From Gellertiella hungarica (lineage in GTDB: Bacteria; Pseudomonadota; Alphaproteobacteria; Rhizobiales; Rhizobiaceae): DNA of 64,000 nt. The stretch is from contig NZ_JACIEZ010000001.1 of NCBI RefSeq assembly GCF_014197145.1, positions 1-64,000 on the forward strand, written 5' to 3'. Positions within the stretch are counted from its first letter, which is position 1. Each line of letters opens with the position of its first letter. The position numbers and the translations under genes are program-made. The notes beneath the pieces were generated by a model. That model saw only the letters and a program-made list of their open reading frames with translations. It was not told where the DNA came from and searched no databases. Below, piece after piece: positions 36,432 through 46,900 of this stretch.

Positions 36432-36456
36432 CTGGCATGCGCGACGGGAAGCCCGG

Positions 36457-39018
36457 TCAGCTGCGGGGCTTGAGGTTCTGGGGGTCGTAGAGCGGCTTGT
36501 AGCCGACGCCAGCGACCTCGACCGGGTAGGTTTCTCCGAAATACTCGACCTCGAGCTTGCGGCCTTCCTGGCAGTAGGACCAGGGCAGGTAGGCGAGCGC
36601 GATGTTCTTGCCGATGGTGGGACCATAGGCGATGGAGGTGGTGTAGGAGCGGCGGCCGAGTTCGTCGACCAGCACTTCCTTGGTCTCGGGATCCATGACC
36701 GGCAGCGTGCCGACCGGGTAGCGCTTGACGCCCTTGGAGTCGGTGTTCTCGGTCATGACAAGCGTGCAGAGCATGGCCGGCTGGTTGGCGCGGGCCTTGT
36801 ACTCCAGGTGCTTTTCCTTGCCGCGGAAATCGGCTTCCTTGACCTTCGGGCGGGCCAGATCGCATTCGATCAGGTTGTAGTAGGTCAGGAGGTCGGCGTT
36901 CTGCAGGCGCAGGCTCTTTTCCATGCGGCGGCTGTTGGCGTAGGTTTCCACGCCGAAGGCCATGACGCCGGTGGAGCGCAGCGCATCCCAGACGGCCAGG
37001 CCGTCCTCGTACTTCATGTGCAGTTCCCAGCCCTGCTCGCCCACGTAGGAGATGCGGAAGGCGGTCACCGGCTTGCCGGCGATCTCGATCTGCTTGATGG
37101 CGGCGAAGGCGAAGTTTTCCGGGTCGAGGCCGGCCGGGTCCGCGACGACCTTCTTCAGGTTCTCGCGGGCGTTCGGGCCCCAGATGCCGATGGTGATGTA
37201 CTTCTCCGAGACGTCCGTGACGGTCACGTCGAAGCCCTTGTCCTCGGCGACGCGCTTCACGTAGTGGAAGTCGCGCGGGCCGGCATCGGCGCCGTCGATG
37301 ACGCGGCAGCGGTCGGCCATGCGGATGACGGTGAGGTCGGCGCGCACCATGCCCTCGTCATCGAGGAAGTGGGTGTAGATGCCCTTGCCGATATTGGCGT
37401 CACCGCCGATCTTGGCGGCGCAGATCCATTCCATCAGCTCCACGTGATCGGGGCCTTCCACATCGAACATGTAGAAGTGCGAGAGGTTGACGATGCCGCA
37501 ATCCTCGCTCATGGCGAGATGCTCGGCATTGGAGACGCGCCAGAAGTGGCGGTTGTCCCACTCGTTCTCGCGGACCGGAACGCGGTCGCCGTATTTTTCC
37601 AGCAGGTGCTCGTTGGCCGCGTAGCCATGGGCACGCTCCCAGCCGCCAAGCTCCATGAAGTAGCCGCCGAGCTCCTTCTCGCGCTCGTAGAAGGGCGAGC
37701 GCTTGGCATTGCGGCTCGTGGCATAGGGCTCGCGCGGGTGCACGGCCGGGAAGTAGATCTTCTGCGCCGCCTCGAAGCAGCGGTTGGCGATGAACTCTTC
37801 CGTCAGCTGGTGCGGGTAGAAGCGGGCATAATCGATCGAGTTGTGGTCGATATGGGTGCGCCCGTCGGTCATCCAGTCGGCGATGAGCTTGCCGTAGCCG
37901 GGGCCGTCCTTGACCCAGATGGCGACGCAGTACCAGAGGCCGCGGACCTTCTGGCTCTCGCCGCAGGACGGACCGCCGGCGGCCGATACCTGCAGCAGGC
38001 CGTTGAAGGAGTGGCCTTCGTTATAGCCGAGTTCGCCGAGGATCGGGGTGAGCTCGATGGCGCGTTCCAGCGGCTCGAGGATCTGTTCCATCTCGAGGTC
38101 GCGCTGCGAGGGCGAGAGGCGGGCCTCATGCTTCTCCAGCAGGTCGCGCGGATGGCACATGCGGGGATTGGTGGTTTCGTAGTAACCCCACTCGATCTGG
38201 CCGCCTTCGGTGGTCTTCGGGTCGCCGGTGTCGCGCATGTAGGCGGAGTTGCCCTGGTCGCGCAGCAGGGGATAGCCGATTTCCTTGCCGGTGCCTTCGA
38301 ACTCGTTGTACGGACCGAAGAAGGTGAGCGGATGGTCGACCGGCATGACGGGCAGGTCTTCGCCGACCATTTCGGCGATCAGGCGGCCCCAGAGGCCGGC
38401 GCAGACGATGACGTGATCGGCCATGATGGTGCCGCGATGGGTGACGACACCCTTGATGCGGCCGTTCTCGACGATCAGCGACTGGGCGGGCGTGTTGGCG
38501 AAGGCCTGCAGCTTGCCGCTCTTTTCGGCCGCATCGACCAGCTTGCCGGCAACGGTCTGCGAGCGCGGGATGACGAGGCCGGCATCCGGATCGAACATGC
38601 CGCCCATGACCTTGTCTTCCTCGATCAGCGGGAAGAGCTTCTTGATCTCGGCGGGGCTGACATAATGGGCGCGGGTGCCGAAGGCCTTGGCGGACATCAG
38701 CTTGCGCTTGATTTCTTCCATCCAGGTATCGTCGCCGGTGCGCGCCACTTCCAGGCCGCCGATGCGGGCGTAGTGGCCCATCTTCTCGTAGAAGTCGATG
38801 GAATACTGGGTGGTCCAGACCGACAGATAGTCGTGGCTGGTGGTGTAGCAGAAGTCGGAAGCATGGGCCGTCGAGCCGATGTCCGTGGGGATGCCCGACT
38901 TGTCGATGCCGACAATGTCGTCCCATCCGCGTTCGATCAGGTGGTGGGCGATGGATGCGCCGACAATGCCACCGAGACCGATGATGACTACCTTCGCCTT
39001 TGTGGGAAACTCTGCCAT
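36457..39018 (-). CDS. FAD-dependent dimethylglycine/sarcosine dehydrogenase-like protein with GcvT domain
   Basis: This 853-residue protein has the DMGDH/sarcosine dehydrogenase order: an N-terminal DAO flavin domain (about 8-370, dinucleotide motif VVIIGLGGIVGASIA), a central FAO_M linker and a C-terminal aminomethyltransferase (GcvT) folate domain (about 430-840). The motif GSTAHASDF holds a histidine that aligns with the one carrying covalent FAD in mammalian enzymes. Such enzymes oxidise N-methyl groups and pass the one-carbon unit to tetrahydrofolate, or release formaldehyde. The ATG at 39018 follows GAGG. It has its own terminator and a 200-bp upstream gap, so it is probably transcribed alone. 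The methylamine substrate is not certain. Confidence 0.88.
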   Translation of the reverse strand: MAEFPTKAKVVIIGLGGIVGASIAHHLIERGWDDIVGIDKSGIPTDIGSTAHASDFCYTTSHDYLSVWTTQYSIDFYEKMGHYARIGGLEVARTGDDTWMEEIKRKLMSAKAFGTRAHYVSPAEIKKLFPLIEEDKVMGGMFDPDAGLVIPRSQTVAGKLVDAAEKSGKLQAFANTPAQSLIVENGRIKGVVTHRGTIMADHVIVCAGLWGRLIAEMVGEDLPVMPVDHPLTFFGPYNEFEGTGKEIGYPLLRDQGNSAYMRDTGDPKTTEGGQIEWGYYETTNPRMCHPRDLLEKHEARLSPSQRDLEMEQILEPLERAIELTPILGELGYNEGHSFNGLLQVSAAGGPSCGESQKVRGLWYCVAIWVKDGPGYGKLIADWMTDGRTHIDHNSIDYARFYPHQLTEEFIANRCFEAAQKIYFPAVHPREPYATSRNAKRSPFYEREKELGGYFMELGGWERAHGYAANEHLLEKYGDRVPVRENEWDNRHFWRVSNAEHLAMSEDCGIVNLSHFYMFDVEGPDHVELMEWICAAKIGGDANIGKGIYTHFLDDEGMVRADLTVIRMADRCRVIDGADAGPRDFHYVKRVAEDKGFDVTVTDVSEKYITIGIWGPNARENLKKVVADPAGLDPENFAFAAIKQIEIAGKPVTAFRISYVGEQGWELHMKYEDGLAVWDALRSTGVMAFGVETYANSRRMEKSLRLQNADLLTYYNLIECDLARPKVKEADFRGKEKHLEYKARANQPAMLCTLVMTENTDSKGVKRYPVGTLPVMDPETKEVLVDELGRRSYTTSIAYGPTIGKNIALAYLPWSYCQEGRKLEVEYFGETYPVEVAGVGYKPLYDPQNLKPRS

Positions 39019-39218
39019 GGGGTGCGACCTCAATTTGTTATCGGGCGGACTCTATGGCGAAGCCAATGCGAATTGAAGCCTGTCTGCGACATTCTTGGGG
39101 GACTGCACGACCACTTTGACGGCGCTGAGGGCAAAGGGGATGGCCTGTCTACGACCGAACGCGCCCTGCGGCCCTGCCTGCGTGTCGCAGCCGGACCATC
39201 GGCCCGGCCGCGCGCCGG

Positions 39219-39839
39219 TCAGGGCGACAGGCCGGCCTGCGGCCGCGGCGTCGCAAATCCGTAACCGCCGGTGGCCGTCCCCCCGGATTGCGCCCGTTCC
39301 ACGAGCGCGTCGAAGAGCTGGTAGCCCTTGCGGAAGCGGCCGAAACCGCTCGAGAGGTTGATGTGCCCGGCATAGCCCATGTCGAAGAGGGAGGAGCCCC
39401 ACAGGCCGGCGAACTGTTCCGCCCGCCCGAACGACATGTAGGGGTCGTCCCGGCTGGCGACCACCACCGAGGGAAAGGGCAGCGGCGCCTGCGGCATGGC
39501 GCCGAAGCGGATGAGGCCGGGGTGGATCTCTCCCGTCGCCGCGAGATCGCAAGGGGCGACGAGCAGCGCGCCGCGGATGCGGCTGCCGAGCGGCCGCGCC
39601 GCCATGTGCGCCGCCAGCACGCAGCCCAGGCTATGGGCGACCAGATAGGCGCCTTCGCTCGCGCAAAGCGCCTCCTCCAGCCGCGCGATCCAGCGGTCGA
39701 GATCGGGGAAGTCCCAGTCCGCCTGCTCCACGTAGCGGGAACGGGGGCGCTCCTCCGCCCAGAGATATTGCCAGTGCCCCTCGGGCGAGCCGGCAAGTCC
39801 CGGCAGGATGAGCGTCTCAGCATGATCGGAAAGGGTCAT
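39219..39839 (-). CDS. RBBP9/YdeN-type alpha/beta serine hydrolase
   Basis: This 206-residue small alpha/beta hydrolase begins LILPGLAGSPEGHWQYLW, typical of the RBBP9/YdeN family. The catalytic triad is Ser in VAHSLGCVL, Asp in ASRDDPYMS and His in GYAGHINLSSG. The ATG at 39839 follows GGGAGA. It lies alone between the DMGDH-like gene and the SDR terminator. The physiological substrate is unknown. Confidence 0.87.
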   Translation of the reverse strand: MTLSDHAETLILPGLAGSPEGHWQYLWAEERPRSRYVEQADWDFPDLDRWIARLEEALCASEGAYLVAHSLGCVLAAHMAARPLGSRIRGALLVAPCDLAATGEIHPGLIRFGAMPQAPLPFPSVVVASRDDPYMSFGRAEQFAGLWGSSLFDMGYAGHINLSSGFGRFRKGYQLFDALVERAQSGGTATGGYGFATPRPQAGLSP

Positions 39840-39948
39840 GGCGGTCTCCCTGGCGTTGCGTGTCGCGATGGGAGCCATTCTGGCCGAACACCGTCCGCCG
39901 GCGAAGGACGGCCATGCCAAATTCTATAAAAACCATAGAAAATAAAAG

Positions 39949-39973
39949 CGGCCGGGCATGCGCAGCCCGGCCG
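39949..39973 (-). terminator. Bidirectional-type terminator after the SDR gene
   Basis: CGGCCGGGC pairs with GCCCGGCCG around a short loop. The stem is followed by a T-rich run on both strands (TTGTTTTT on plus, TTTTATTTT on minus). It lies 28 nt beyond the stop of the SDR gene at 40001. Confidence 0.8.
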
Positions 39974-40000
39974 GTTGTTTTTCCGCAGCCTCCGGGGGCG

Positions 40001-40798
40001 CTACTGCTTCTTGCCGCTGCCGGGTTCGGCCATGCGGGCGTGCTGCTCGGCGAGCATGCCGGCGGGCGTGACATTGGCGACGGCGGAGGTGAGCTTGTTC
40101 TTCCAGCCGGTGACGATGTCGCCCTCGTTGTCCATCATCGCCTCGAAGCCGGCGCGGGCCACGTCCGCGGCATCGTCCTTGTCCGACTGGCCGACGGCGG
40201 TGTCGAGCATGTCGGCCCGCTCGAAGAAGCGCGTCTCGGTCGCGCCGGGCATCAGGCAGGTCACGGTCACGCCGCTGTCCTCCAGCTCCTCGCGCAGCGC
40301 GAAGGAAAAGCTGTTCAGGAAGGCCTTGGTGCCGTTGTAGACGGCCTGGTAGGTGCCGGGCATGAAGCCGGCGATCGAGCCGGTGATGAGGATGCGCCCC
40401 TGCCGCCGGGCGCGCATGGCCAGCCCGATGCGGTGGATGAGGCTGACGGTGCCGGTGATGTTGGTGCCGATCACGTGGAGCGCCTCGTCGAGATCCTGGT
40501 CGAGGAAGGCATGGCCGAGCCCGCGCCCGGCATTGGCCATCAGGATGTCCACCGGCTGGCCCTTGTCGGAGACGAAGTTGAAGAAGTCGTCGGCGCCGGC
40601 CCGGGTGGCGAGATCCACCTTCATGGCATCGACGGAAACGCCGAGGGACCGGAGTTCGCGAGCGGCATTCTCGATCTGCGGCTCGTCCGCCGCGATGATG
40701 AGGTCGTGGCCCTTGGCCGCGGCGATCTTGGCCAGCTCGAAGCCGATGCCGGACGAGGCGCCGGTGACCACGGCAAGGGGACGCATTTGGCTTCCCAT
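40001..40798 (-). CDS. Classical short-chain dehydrogenase/reductase
   Basis: This 265-residue SDR has a complete active site: TGASSGIG (residues 12-19), NAG at 89-91, Ser141 and the YNGTK motif with Tyr154 and Lys158. It contrasts with the atypical SDR at 16-798. The ATG at 40798 follows AAGGAGC. It is 27 bp downstream of the zinc alcohol dehydrogenase gene, so the two form an operon. The substrate is unknown. Confidence 0.9.
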   Translation of the reverse strand: MGSQMRPLAVVTGASSGIGFELAKIAAAKGHDLIIAADEPQIENAARELRSLGVSVDAMKVDLATRAGADDFFNFVSDKGQPVDILMANAGRGLGHAFLDQDLDEALHVIGTNITGTVSLIHRIGLAMRARRQGRILITGSIAGFMPGTYQAVYNGTKAFLNSFSFALREELEDSGVTVTCLMPGATETRFFERADMLDTAVGQSDKDDAADVARAGFEAMMDNEGDIVTGWKNKLTSAVANVTPAGMLAEQHARMAEPGSGKKQ

Positions 40799-40825
40799 GG
40801 GAATGCTCCTTCTGTTTCGGTGATG

Positions 40826-41995
40826 TCAGGGCTTCAGGACGACCTTGATGCAGCCGTCCTTCTTGTCGCGGAAGGTCTTGTAGAGCTCCGGCCCCTCCTC
40901 GAGGGTGGCCCGGTGGGTGATGACGAAGGAGGGGTCGATCTCGCCCTTCTCGATGCGTTCGAGAAGTTTCGGCAGATAGGCCTGCACCGGCGTCTGGGCC
41001 ATGCGGAAGGTGAGCCCGCGGTTGATGGCGGAGCCGAAGGGGATCTTGTCGAGCAGCCCGCCATAGACGCCGACGATCGAGACGGTGCCGAAGTTGCGGC
41101 AGCAGTGGATCGCCTGGCGAAGCACATGCGGACGGTCGGTGCCGAGGAAGGTCGCGACCTTCACCCGGTCGATCATGGCGTCGACGCCGGACATGGCGTC
41201 CGCCTCCGTGCCGACCGCATCGATGCAGGCATCGGCCCCGCGTCCGCGGGTCATCTCCATGATCCGGTCATAGATGTTGTCGGCCCGGAAATCGAGCGTC
41301 TCGGCGCCGCCCTCGCGGGCAAGGGCGAGGCGTTCGGGAACGGTGTCGATGGCGATCACCCGTTCCGCACCCAGCAGGAAGGCGCTGCGGATCGCCATCT
41401 GGCCGACGGGACCGCAGCCCCAGATGGCGATGGTGTCGCCCGGCTGGATGTTGCAGAAATCGGCGGCCATGTAGCCGGTCGGGAAGATGTCGGAAAGGAA
41501 GAGGACCTGCTCGTCCGAAAGCCCGTCCGGCACCTTGATGGGGCCGACATCGGCATAGGGCACGCGCAGATATTCCGCCTGGCCGCCGCTGTAGCCGCCG
41601 AGCAGGTGCGAATAGCCGAAGAGGCCCGCGGGCGAATTGCCCCACAGCTTCGCCGCCTTTTCCCGGTCGGGGTTGGAACGCTCGCAGCCGGAATAGAAGC
41701 CGCGCTTGCAGAAATAGCATTCGCCGCAGGAGATGGTGAAGGGCACCACGACCCGGTCGCCGACCTTGAGGGCCTTGTTGTCCCGGCCGACCTCGACGAC
41801 CTCGCCCATGGTTTCGTGGCCGACGATGTCGCCGGAATGCATGTCGGGGATCATGCCGTCGAAAATGTGGAGGTCCGATCCGCAGATGGCGCAGGCCGTT
41901 ACCTTGATGATCGCATCGCGGCCGTCCTGGATTTCCGGATCGGGCACGCTCTCGCAGCGAATGTCGCTCTTGCCGTGCCAGGTGAGAGCCTTCAT
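40826..41995 (-). CDS. Zinc-dependent alcohol/formaldehyde dehydrogenase (PFDH-like)
   Basis: This 389-residue medium-chain dehydrogenase has catalytic-zinc ligands Cys38 (CAICGSDLH), His60 and Glu61 (VGHE), structural-zinc cysteines 90, 93, 96 and 104, and a Rossmann motif GCGPVGQMA. The insertion around [13 protein letters not shown] and overall length fit the glutathione-independent formaldehyde dehydrogenase group. It would oxidise formaldehyde or another aldehyde/alcohol with NAD. It forms an operon with the SDR. It lies near the DMGDH-like gene, whose reaction can release formaldehyde. Confidence 0.88.
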   Translation of the reverse strand: MKALTWHGKSDIRCESVPDPEIQDGRDAIIKVTACAICGSDLHIFDGMIPDMHSGDIVGHETMGEVVEVGRDNKALKVGDRVVVPFTISCGECYFCKRGFYSGCERSNPDREKAAKLWGNSPAGLFGYSHLLGGYSGGQAEYLRVPYADVGPIKVPDGLSDEQVLFLSDIFPTGYMAADFCNIQPGDTIAIWGCGPVGQMAIRSAFLLGAERVIAIDTVPERLALAREGGAETLDFRADNIYDRIMEMTRGRGADACIDAVGTEADAMSGVDAMIDRVKVATFLGTDRPHVLRQAIHCCRNFGTVSIVGVYGGLLDKIPFGSAINRGLTFRMAQTPVQAYLPKLLERIEKGEIDPSFVITHRATLEEGPELYKTFRDKKDGCIKVVLKP

Positions 41996-42047
41996 CGGTG
42001 TTGTCTCCTCTTCGTCTGCCGCCGGACGGCAAGGCAGGTGGATCGCC

Positions 42048-42073
42048 CCGTCTGTCCGAAACTCGCCAGACGG
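42048..42073 (-). other. Hairpin downstream of the response regulator gene
   Basis: CCGTCTG and CAGACGG form a perfect 7-bp stem with a 12-nt loop in the gap between the response regulator stop (42115) and the dehydrogenase start (41995). No U-run is present, so its role as a terminator is uncertain. Confidence 0.35.
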
Positions 42074-42114
42074 TCATTCGATCCGGAAGAGACCGGTTTT
42101 TTGGGGCGCGAGGC

Positions 42115-42537
42115 TCAGGCGCGGATGCAGGCGGGAGCGGGCACGAGGCCGGGCGGGGCGCGCCCGGGGTCGTGATGGACGCGCCAGTCCGCATGGCGCA
42201 GCAGCGCCGAGATGTAGGCGAGCGCGTTGTGCAGGCCGTTCTGCGAATAGGGCTTCTCGATCGCGCCGGCAAAATCCTCCGGGATGCGCTTCAGGTTGCC
42301 GGTGACGAACACGAAGGGGATGTTGTCGCGGGCGAGGATGCGGCCGACCTCGATGCCGGTCGGGCCGTCGCGCAGGTGGATGTCGACGAAGGCGAAGTCC
42401 GGCCGCCGGGCCTCGGCCAGCGCCACGGCCTCGCCCATGGACATCGCATGGCCGGTCACGTGGTGCCCCGCCTCCTCCAGCTCGCTCTGGAGTTCCAGGG
42501 CCAGCAACGCCTCGTCTTCAACGATCAGGATGTTCAA
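42115..42537 (-). CDS. Single-domain response regulator
   Basis: This 140-residue receiver protein has the acidic pair in IVEDEA, the phosphoacceptor Asp52 in [11 protein letters not shown], a Thr in FVTGN and Lys95 in AIEKPYS. There is no output domain; the last 30 residues are Pro/Ala-rich. It is probably a phosphorelay partner or sink for the LOV kinase, whose stop it overlaps (ATGA). In rhizobia such kinase-receiver pairs can feed the general stress response, which is an inference here. Confidence 0.9.
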   Translation of the reverse strand: MNILIVEDEALLALELQSELEEAGHHVTGHAMSMGEAVALAEARRPDFAFVDIHLRDGPTGIEVGRILARDNIPFVFVTGNLKRIPEDFAGAIEKPYSQNGLHNALAYISALLRHADWRVHHDPGRAPPGLVPAPACIRA

Positions 42538-43661
42538 CTCTGACTGCCCTCTGCAATGTTGCCCACCGGAAGTGTCACCAGAACCGTCGTTTCCACGCCG
42601 CGCTCTTCCCGTTCGATGGTTGCGCCCACCTGCTTGGCGCAGGTTTCGAGGATCAGCCGGCCGAACTGCTGCTCCTCGGGATCGACGGGGACCGGCTCGA
42701 CCGTGTCGCTGACGGAAATGATGAAATGGCCGTTGAGGCGACGGACCTGCACGTGAATGAGCCCGCCGCCGTCCTTCAGGCCGCGCCGCACCGCATCGCC
42801 CACCAGCTCGTTGACGATCAGCGCCAGGGGCGAAGCCCGGTTCGCGGGAACGAGGACGGGGGAGATGTCCATGGTAATGCGGATATCGTCGCGCCGGAGG
42901 GCGCTGACGACATCCACCACCAGCTCGCGGGCAAACTCGCCCACGTCGAAGCGGGCGACATCGTCCATTGTGAAGAGCTTGCGGTGCACCATGCCCATCG
43001 CCTCCACCCGGTCCAGAACCGATTTCAGCGTGTCCTTGACGGTCCGGTTGGTGGAGATGCGCGCCTGCATCCGGATCAGCGACGCGATGGTGAGAAGATT
43101 GTTCTTCACCCGGTGATCCACCTCGTGGACCAGCATGGTCTTGGCCTCGAGCGCGGCGCGCAGGTCGGTCGTCTGGCGCAGGACCGTTTCCTCCGCCGCC
43201 TGGCGCGCGGAAGCCAGTTCGGCCTCGCGATGGCGGATGCCGCTGAAGTCGAGCTGCGAGGCGAAGAAATAGATCACATCGCCCTGATCGTTGCGCACCG
43301 GGCTGATGAAGAGCGCGTTCCAGAAGGTCGAGCCGTCCTTGCGATAGTTGAGGATGTCCTGCGATACCGGCAATTCCTGGCGGATGGCCTCGCGGATCCG
43401 TTCCACGGCTGCGGGGTCCGTATCCGGTCCCTGCAGCAGGCGACAGTTCCTGCCGATCAGCTCGTCCTGGCTGTAGCCGGTCAGCTCGGAAAAGGCCCGG
43501 TTGGAAAAGATGATCGGATTGTCCTCCTGCCGGGGATCGGTGATGATCATCGGCATGCGGGTCGCCTTGAAGGCGGCCGCAAAGGGATCTTCCGAGACAT
43601 GGGAATCGAGCAGCGCCCTTCCTGCCCGCTCGGCGCCGTCGCGATGGCTGTCTTCAGACAT
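42534..43661 (-). CDS. LOV-domain blue-light histidine kinase (HisKA_2/HWE type)
   Basis: This 375-residue soluble kinase has an N-terminal LOV (PAS) domain (about 25-140) with the flavin-adduct motif GRNCRLLQG, where Cys73 is the photoactive cysteine; the usual Phe after the Arg is Leu here. A coiled linker follows (145-175), then the HisKA_2 segment [11 protein letters not shown] with phospho-His183, and a divergent HATPase (about 280-370, NELVGDA). There is no membrane segment. It would sense blue light through FMN and pass phosphate to the neighbouring receiver. The ATG at 43661 is chosen because the domain starts soon after; longer in-frame starts are unsupported. Confidence 0.9.
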   Translation of the reverse strand: MSEDSHRDGAERAGRALLDSHVSEDPFAAAFKATRMPMIITDPRQEDNPIIFSNRAFSELTGYSQDELIGRNCRLLQGPDTDPAAVERIREAIRQELPVSQDILNYRKDGSTFWNALFISPVRNDQGDVIYFFASQLDFSGIRHREAELASARQAAEETVLRQTTDLRAALEAKTMLVHEVDHRVKNNLLTIASLIRMQARISTNRTVKDTLKSVLDRVEAMGMVHRKLFTMDDVARFDVGEFARELVVDVVSALRRDDIRITMDISPVLVPANRASPLALIVNELVGDAVRRGLKDGGGLIHVQVRRLNGHFIISVSDTVEPVPVDPEEQQFGRLILETCAKQVGATIEREERGVETTVLVTLPVGNIAEGSQS

Positions 43662-43881
43662 CCTGAGGCCTCCTGTCTGCGCTTGCGGGGGAGATGGCGT
43701 TCCGCACCCATGTCGCGGCGGAGACCGACGCACGCACGGTGATGGGTGACATCTGCGGAACCACTCCCTGATGAACCTTCTGGATCGGCGCCCGGTGCGC
43801 CCGAGCCCATTACCTAAGGCGCACTTCGCGTTCGAAAAGGGGCAGTGCCCCCGTCGCAACTACAGGAAAATGAATGCAAAA

Positions 43882-43906
43882 CGGCGCGCTTCGTTCCAGC
43901 GCGCCG
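43882..43906 (-). terminator. Terminator of the RND efflux operon
   Basis: CGGCGCGC and GCGCGCCG form an 8-bp stem with a 9-nt loop, 27 nt past the RND stop at 43934. On the minus strand it runs into TTTTGC, on the plus strand into CAGTTTTT. The rest of the 272-bp gap up to 43661 should hold the kinase promoter, but I could not pick one. Confidence 0.75.
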
Positions 43907-43933
43907 CAGTTTTTGGATGATTTTCGGTAAAAA

Positions 43934-46900
43934 TCAGGTGGAGGGGACTGTATCTTCCCCGATTTCAGGCCGTTTTTCCGTCTTCTGCCGCGCCCGGCCG
44001 AAGAACAGGGCATAGCCCGCCGGAAGCACCAGGACGGTCAGCACCGTCGCCACCAGAATGCCGCCCATCATCGCATAGGCAAGCGGACCCCAGAAGGCCC
44101 CGCGCGAGATCGGGATCAGCGCCAGCACGGCGGTGAGCGCGGTCAGCACGATGGGGCGGAAGCGGCGCACCGTCGCCTCCACGATCGCTTCCATGCGTTC
44201 CATGCCGGCGGCGATGTCCTGGTCGATCTGGTCCACGAGGATGATCGAGTTGCGGATGATGATGCCGAGCAGCGCGATGACCCCGAGGATCGCGACGAAG
44301 CCGAAGGGCGCGCCGCTGACGAGGAGCGCCGCCGCCGCACCGATGATGCCGAGCGGACCCGTCGCCAGCACCAGCATGGCCTTGCCGAAATGCTGGAGCT
44401 GCACCATCAGAAGCAGCACGATGATGATCAGCATGACCGGCACCTTGGCGGCAATCGATGCCTGGGAGGTTGCCGATTCCTCGACGCCGCCCTGGATCTC
44501 GATCTTGTAGCCCGGGGCAAGCCCGTCGCGCAGCGGCTTCAGCTGGTCGAAGACGGAAAGCGCCACCTCGTTCGACTGGACATCGTCCGGCACCACGCCG
44601 CGCACGGTGATCGTCGGCATGCGGTCGCGCCGCCATTCGATGCCGTTTTCCAGCACGGGCTCGACACGGGCGACCTGCGAGACCGGCACGAAACGGCCGT
44701 TGTCGGTCGGGACGTAGACGGAGTTGACCGCCGTCAGCAGGCTGCGGTTCTCGGCGGGCTCGCGCACCACGATGGAGATGGTCTCCTCGCCGGAGCGGAA
44801 CTCCGAAAGGGGCGCTCCCGACATGGCCGCCTGCAGCATCTGGCGGACGCGCTGGGAGGAGACGCCGAGCGCGCGGGCGCGGTCCTGGTCGATCACGAGG
44901 CGCATGGCGGGCACCTGTTCCAGCCAGTCGTCGTGGACGGCCGAGAGCAGCGGGTTCTTGCGGTAGACCGCTTCGACCTCCGTGGCGATCCGGCGCACCT
45001 CGTCGCGGTCGGGACCGGAGACGCGCATCTGGACCGGCCAGCCGACCGGCGGGCCGAGGAACAGGCGGTCGACCTTGGAGCGCACGGTGGGGAAGTCCTT
45101 CGCCAGGATGTCCCGGAGCTTCCGGATCAGCCGCTCGCGGCTGTCCACGTCCTTCGCCATCACGAGGAGCTGGGCGAAGTTCGGATTGCGCAGCTGCTGG
45201 TCGAGCGGCAGGAAGAAGCGCGGCGCGCCCTCGCCGATGAAGGTGGCGACGAAGGTCTTGTCCTTGTCGTCGAGGATGCGCGCCTCGAGGGCCTTTGCCT
45301 GGCGCTCCACCTCGCCGATCGCCGTGCCCTCGGGCATCCACATGTCGACGAGGATCTCCGGCCGGGAGGACTGCGGGAAGAAATTCTGCGGGATGAAGCG
45401 GAAGCTGTAGATGCTGGCGCCGAAGACCGCGACCGTCGCGAGAAGCACGATGATGCGGTGGCGGACCGCCCAGCCCACGGTGGCCCGGAGCCGGCGGTAG
45501 AAGGGCGAGCCGAAGACATCGCGCACTTCGCCTTCCGCATGCGGGCGATGCTTGAGGATCATGTGCCCGAGCCAGGGCGTGAAGAGCACGGCGACGATCC
45601 AGGAGCAGACGAGCGCGATGCCGACCACGTAGAAGAGCGAGCTGACATATTCGCCCGCCGTGGAGGCGGCAAAGCCGACGGGGATGAAGCCCGCCGTGGT
45701 GATGAGCGTGCCCGTCAGCATGGGGAAGGAGGTGGATGTATAGGCAAAGCTTGCGGCCTCGAGCTTCGGCAGCCCTTCCTCGAGCTTGCGCTCCATCAGC
45801 TCCACGACGATCATGGCGTCGTCGACGAGGAGGCCGAGCGCGATGATGAGCGCGCCGAGCGAGATGCGCTGCAGCTCGATGCCCATCATTTCCATCACCG
45901 CGAAGGTTGCGGCGAGCACCAGCGGGATGGTGATGGCGATGACCATGCCGGACCGCCAGCCGATGGAGAGAAGCGAGACCACGAGCACGATGATGAGCGC
46001 CTCGATCAGCGCCTGGCCGAACTCGGCCATGGCTTCGCGGACGACTTCCGGCTGGTTCGAGATCTGTCCGACGCTGACGCCGACGGGCAGCGTCTCGCGG
46101 AAGCGCTCGTAGGTCGCCTCGACGGCGGTGCCGACATCCGTCACCTTGAAGCCCTTGGCCATGACGACGCCGATCTCGACGCTGTCGATGCCGTTGTAGC
46201 GGAACTTGCGCGACGGCGGGTCCTCGAAGCCCTCGTAGACGCGGGCGATGTCGCCGAGCCGGAAGACCTGGTTGCCGGCGGCAAGGCGGAGCTGGCGGAT
46301 ATCCTCCGGCGTGGTGACGCCGCCATCCACCGAAATGCGCACCGAACGGTCTGCCGTCGTGACGGTGCCGGCGGGATCCATGTCGTTCTGGCCGGCAATC
46401 GCGGCGGAGATGTCGCGGATCGTCAGGCCCCGTTCGGCGAGAGCCTTGGTGGAGACGTCGATGAAGATCTTCTGCGGCTGGTCGCCGAGGATGACCGCCT
46501 TTTCCACGCCCGGGGTCTGGAGCAGCATGTCACGGGCCTTGATGGCGAACTGCTTCAGCTCCGGATAGCTGAACCCTTCGCCGTTGAGCGCATGCAGGGT
46601 GATGTAGGTATCGCCGAACTCGTCGTTGAAATAGGGGCCGTAAAGACCGCTCGGCAGCTCGCTCCTGATGTCGCCCACCTTCTTGCGCACCTGGTAGAAG
46701 GCATCCTTCACCTGGGCCGCATTGGTATCGCCGGCGATGTTGATGGTGATGATGGCGCTGCCGGCGCGCGAGAAGGACTTGATGTAGTCGAGATGGGGCG
46801 TTTCCTGGAGTTTCCGCTCGATCTTGTTGACCACCTGATCCTGCATCTCCTCGATGGAGGCGCCGGGCCAGGCCACCTGGATGATCATGGCCCGGAAGGT

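Larger units (their letters stand above)
35685..36456. repeat. Gene-free region with C-rich palindromic repeats
   Basis: I see no credible gene in these 772 bp. The 13-mer GCACCCCCCTCTG occurs four times on the plus strand (35929, 35970, 36062, 36104), and its complement occurs at 36273-36285, with a variant at 36314-36326. Several copies are preceded by a GTTTGCCG-type block. Hairpins of the form ATCTCCCCC...GGGGGAGAT follow some copies: one at 35996-36039 has an extra inner stem, and two lie inside the long inverted repeat. The 5' part (35685-35900) is A/T-richer and should carry the promoter of the cystine-type operon. Such arrays resemble rhizobial intergenic mosaic/REP elements; the family name is not certain. 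Confidence 0.8.

Noticed and set aside
36328-39264. Long plus-strand frame opposite the DMGDH-like gene
   Set aside because: Antisense shadow with no domain; the minus-strand gene has full flavin and GcvT motifs and a matching terminator.
39860-42175. Long plus-strand frame opposite the SDR and dehydrogenase genes
   Set aside because: It runs antisense across two good genes and a terminator, so it cannot be a normal gene.
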